Of a DNA stretch of 5,021 bases, positions 4,920 to 5,021 are shown in pieces; the stretch's first letter is position 1, and every line of letters starts with the position of its first letter. Source of the stretch: an uncultured Pleurocapsa sp. (GTDB taxonomy: Bacteria; Cyanobacteriota; Cyanobacteriia; Cyanobacteriales; Xenococcaceae). The notes under the pieces were generated by a model that worked only from the letters and a program-made list of their open reading frames with translations, had not been told where the DNA came from and did no database searches. The stretch lies in the NCBI GenBank assembly GCA_937884735.1, contig CAKZYI010000382.1, forward strand, positions 1 through 5,021, written 5' to 3'. The translations under genes and the position numbers were made by a program.

Positions 4920-5021
4920 ATGCAGACTCTGGATAATCCTAATCTTACTAATAATAAACCAGCTTTAGATACTACTATCTATAGACGTAAGACTCGCCCT
5001 GTTCGAGTTGGCGACATAACT
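4920..5021 (+). CDS. ispG: 4-hydroxy-3-methylbut-2-en-1-yl diphosphate synthase IspG, N-terminal start
   Basis: IspG (GcpE) is a [4Fe-4S] enzyme that converts 2-C-methyl-D-erythritol 2,4-cyclodiphosphate to HMBPP in the MEP isoprenoid pathway; in cyanobacteria, reduced ferredoxin supplies the electrons (family knowledge). Only the first 34 codons are in the window and the frame is open to the right edge. The identification rests on the start MQTLDNPN, a variable polar stretch, and the block DTTIYRRKTRPVRVGDIT (17-34), the hallmark opening of cyanobacterial IspG before the 'IGG..P..VQSM' segment that should follow. An ATG a little upstream (4902) is followed at once by CAA TAG, so 4920 is the start. 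No Shine-Dalgarno is evident. The iron-sulfur ligands lie beyond the window. Confidence 0.88.
   Translation, partial: MQTLDNPNLTNNKPALDTTIYRRKTRPVRVGDIT

Overview
The window looks like chromosomal DNA from a cyanobacterium. The evidence is four copies of the cyanobacterial HIP1 octamer GCGATCGC, a lumen-type pentapeptide-repeat protein with a Sec signal, a sepF-proC pair, and an IspG N-terminus of the cyanobacterial type. The DNA is AT-rich, especially between genes. The genus cannot be fixed from this sequence; a low-GC coccoid or filamentous lineage would fit.

Layout from left to right. On the minus strand, the 5' part of rsmH (16S rRNA m4C methyltransferase) runs off the left edge. Its upstream region (289-469) carries a candidate promoter and three short inverted repeats, and separates it from a divergent gene for a 67-residue single-span membrane protein (470-673). 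Next is a convergent, complete trpD on the minus strand (820-1848, tryptophan biosynthesis). Divergent from trpD is an exported protein made of twenty uninterrupted pentapeptide repeats (1979-2482), closed by a clear intrinsic terminator (2536-2578). A 421-bp AT-rich stretch with no convincing gene follows (2579-2999). Then come sepF (3000-3569) and proC (3599-4408), only 29 bp apart and probably co-transcribed. After them are an unrecognised 82-residue protein (4582-4830) and the first 34 codons of ispG (4920 to the right edge).

The genes are mainly housekeeping: ribosome modification (RsmH), amino-acid synthesis (TrpD, ProC), division-ring anchoring (SepF) and isoprenoid precursor synthesis (IspG). 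Two are small or accessory envelope/thylakoid proteins. I see no mobile element, CRISPR array, tRNA, rRNA, toxin-antitoxin pair or defence cassette, and nothing amounting to a new multi-gene system. The observations most worth checking are the cluster of inverted repeats between rsmH and the small membrane protein, the unusually regular pentapeptide solenoid with its paired cysteines, the uniform Ala-Ile-Ala reading of every HIP1 site, and the long untranslated region ahead of sepF where a pipY-type gene might have been expected.
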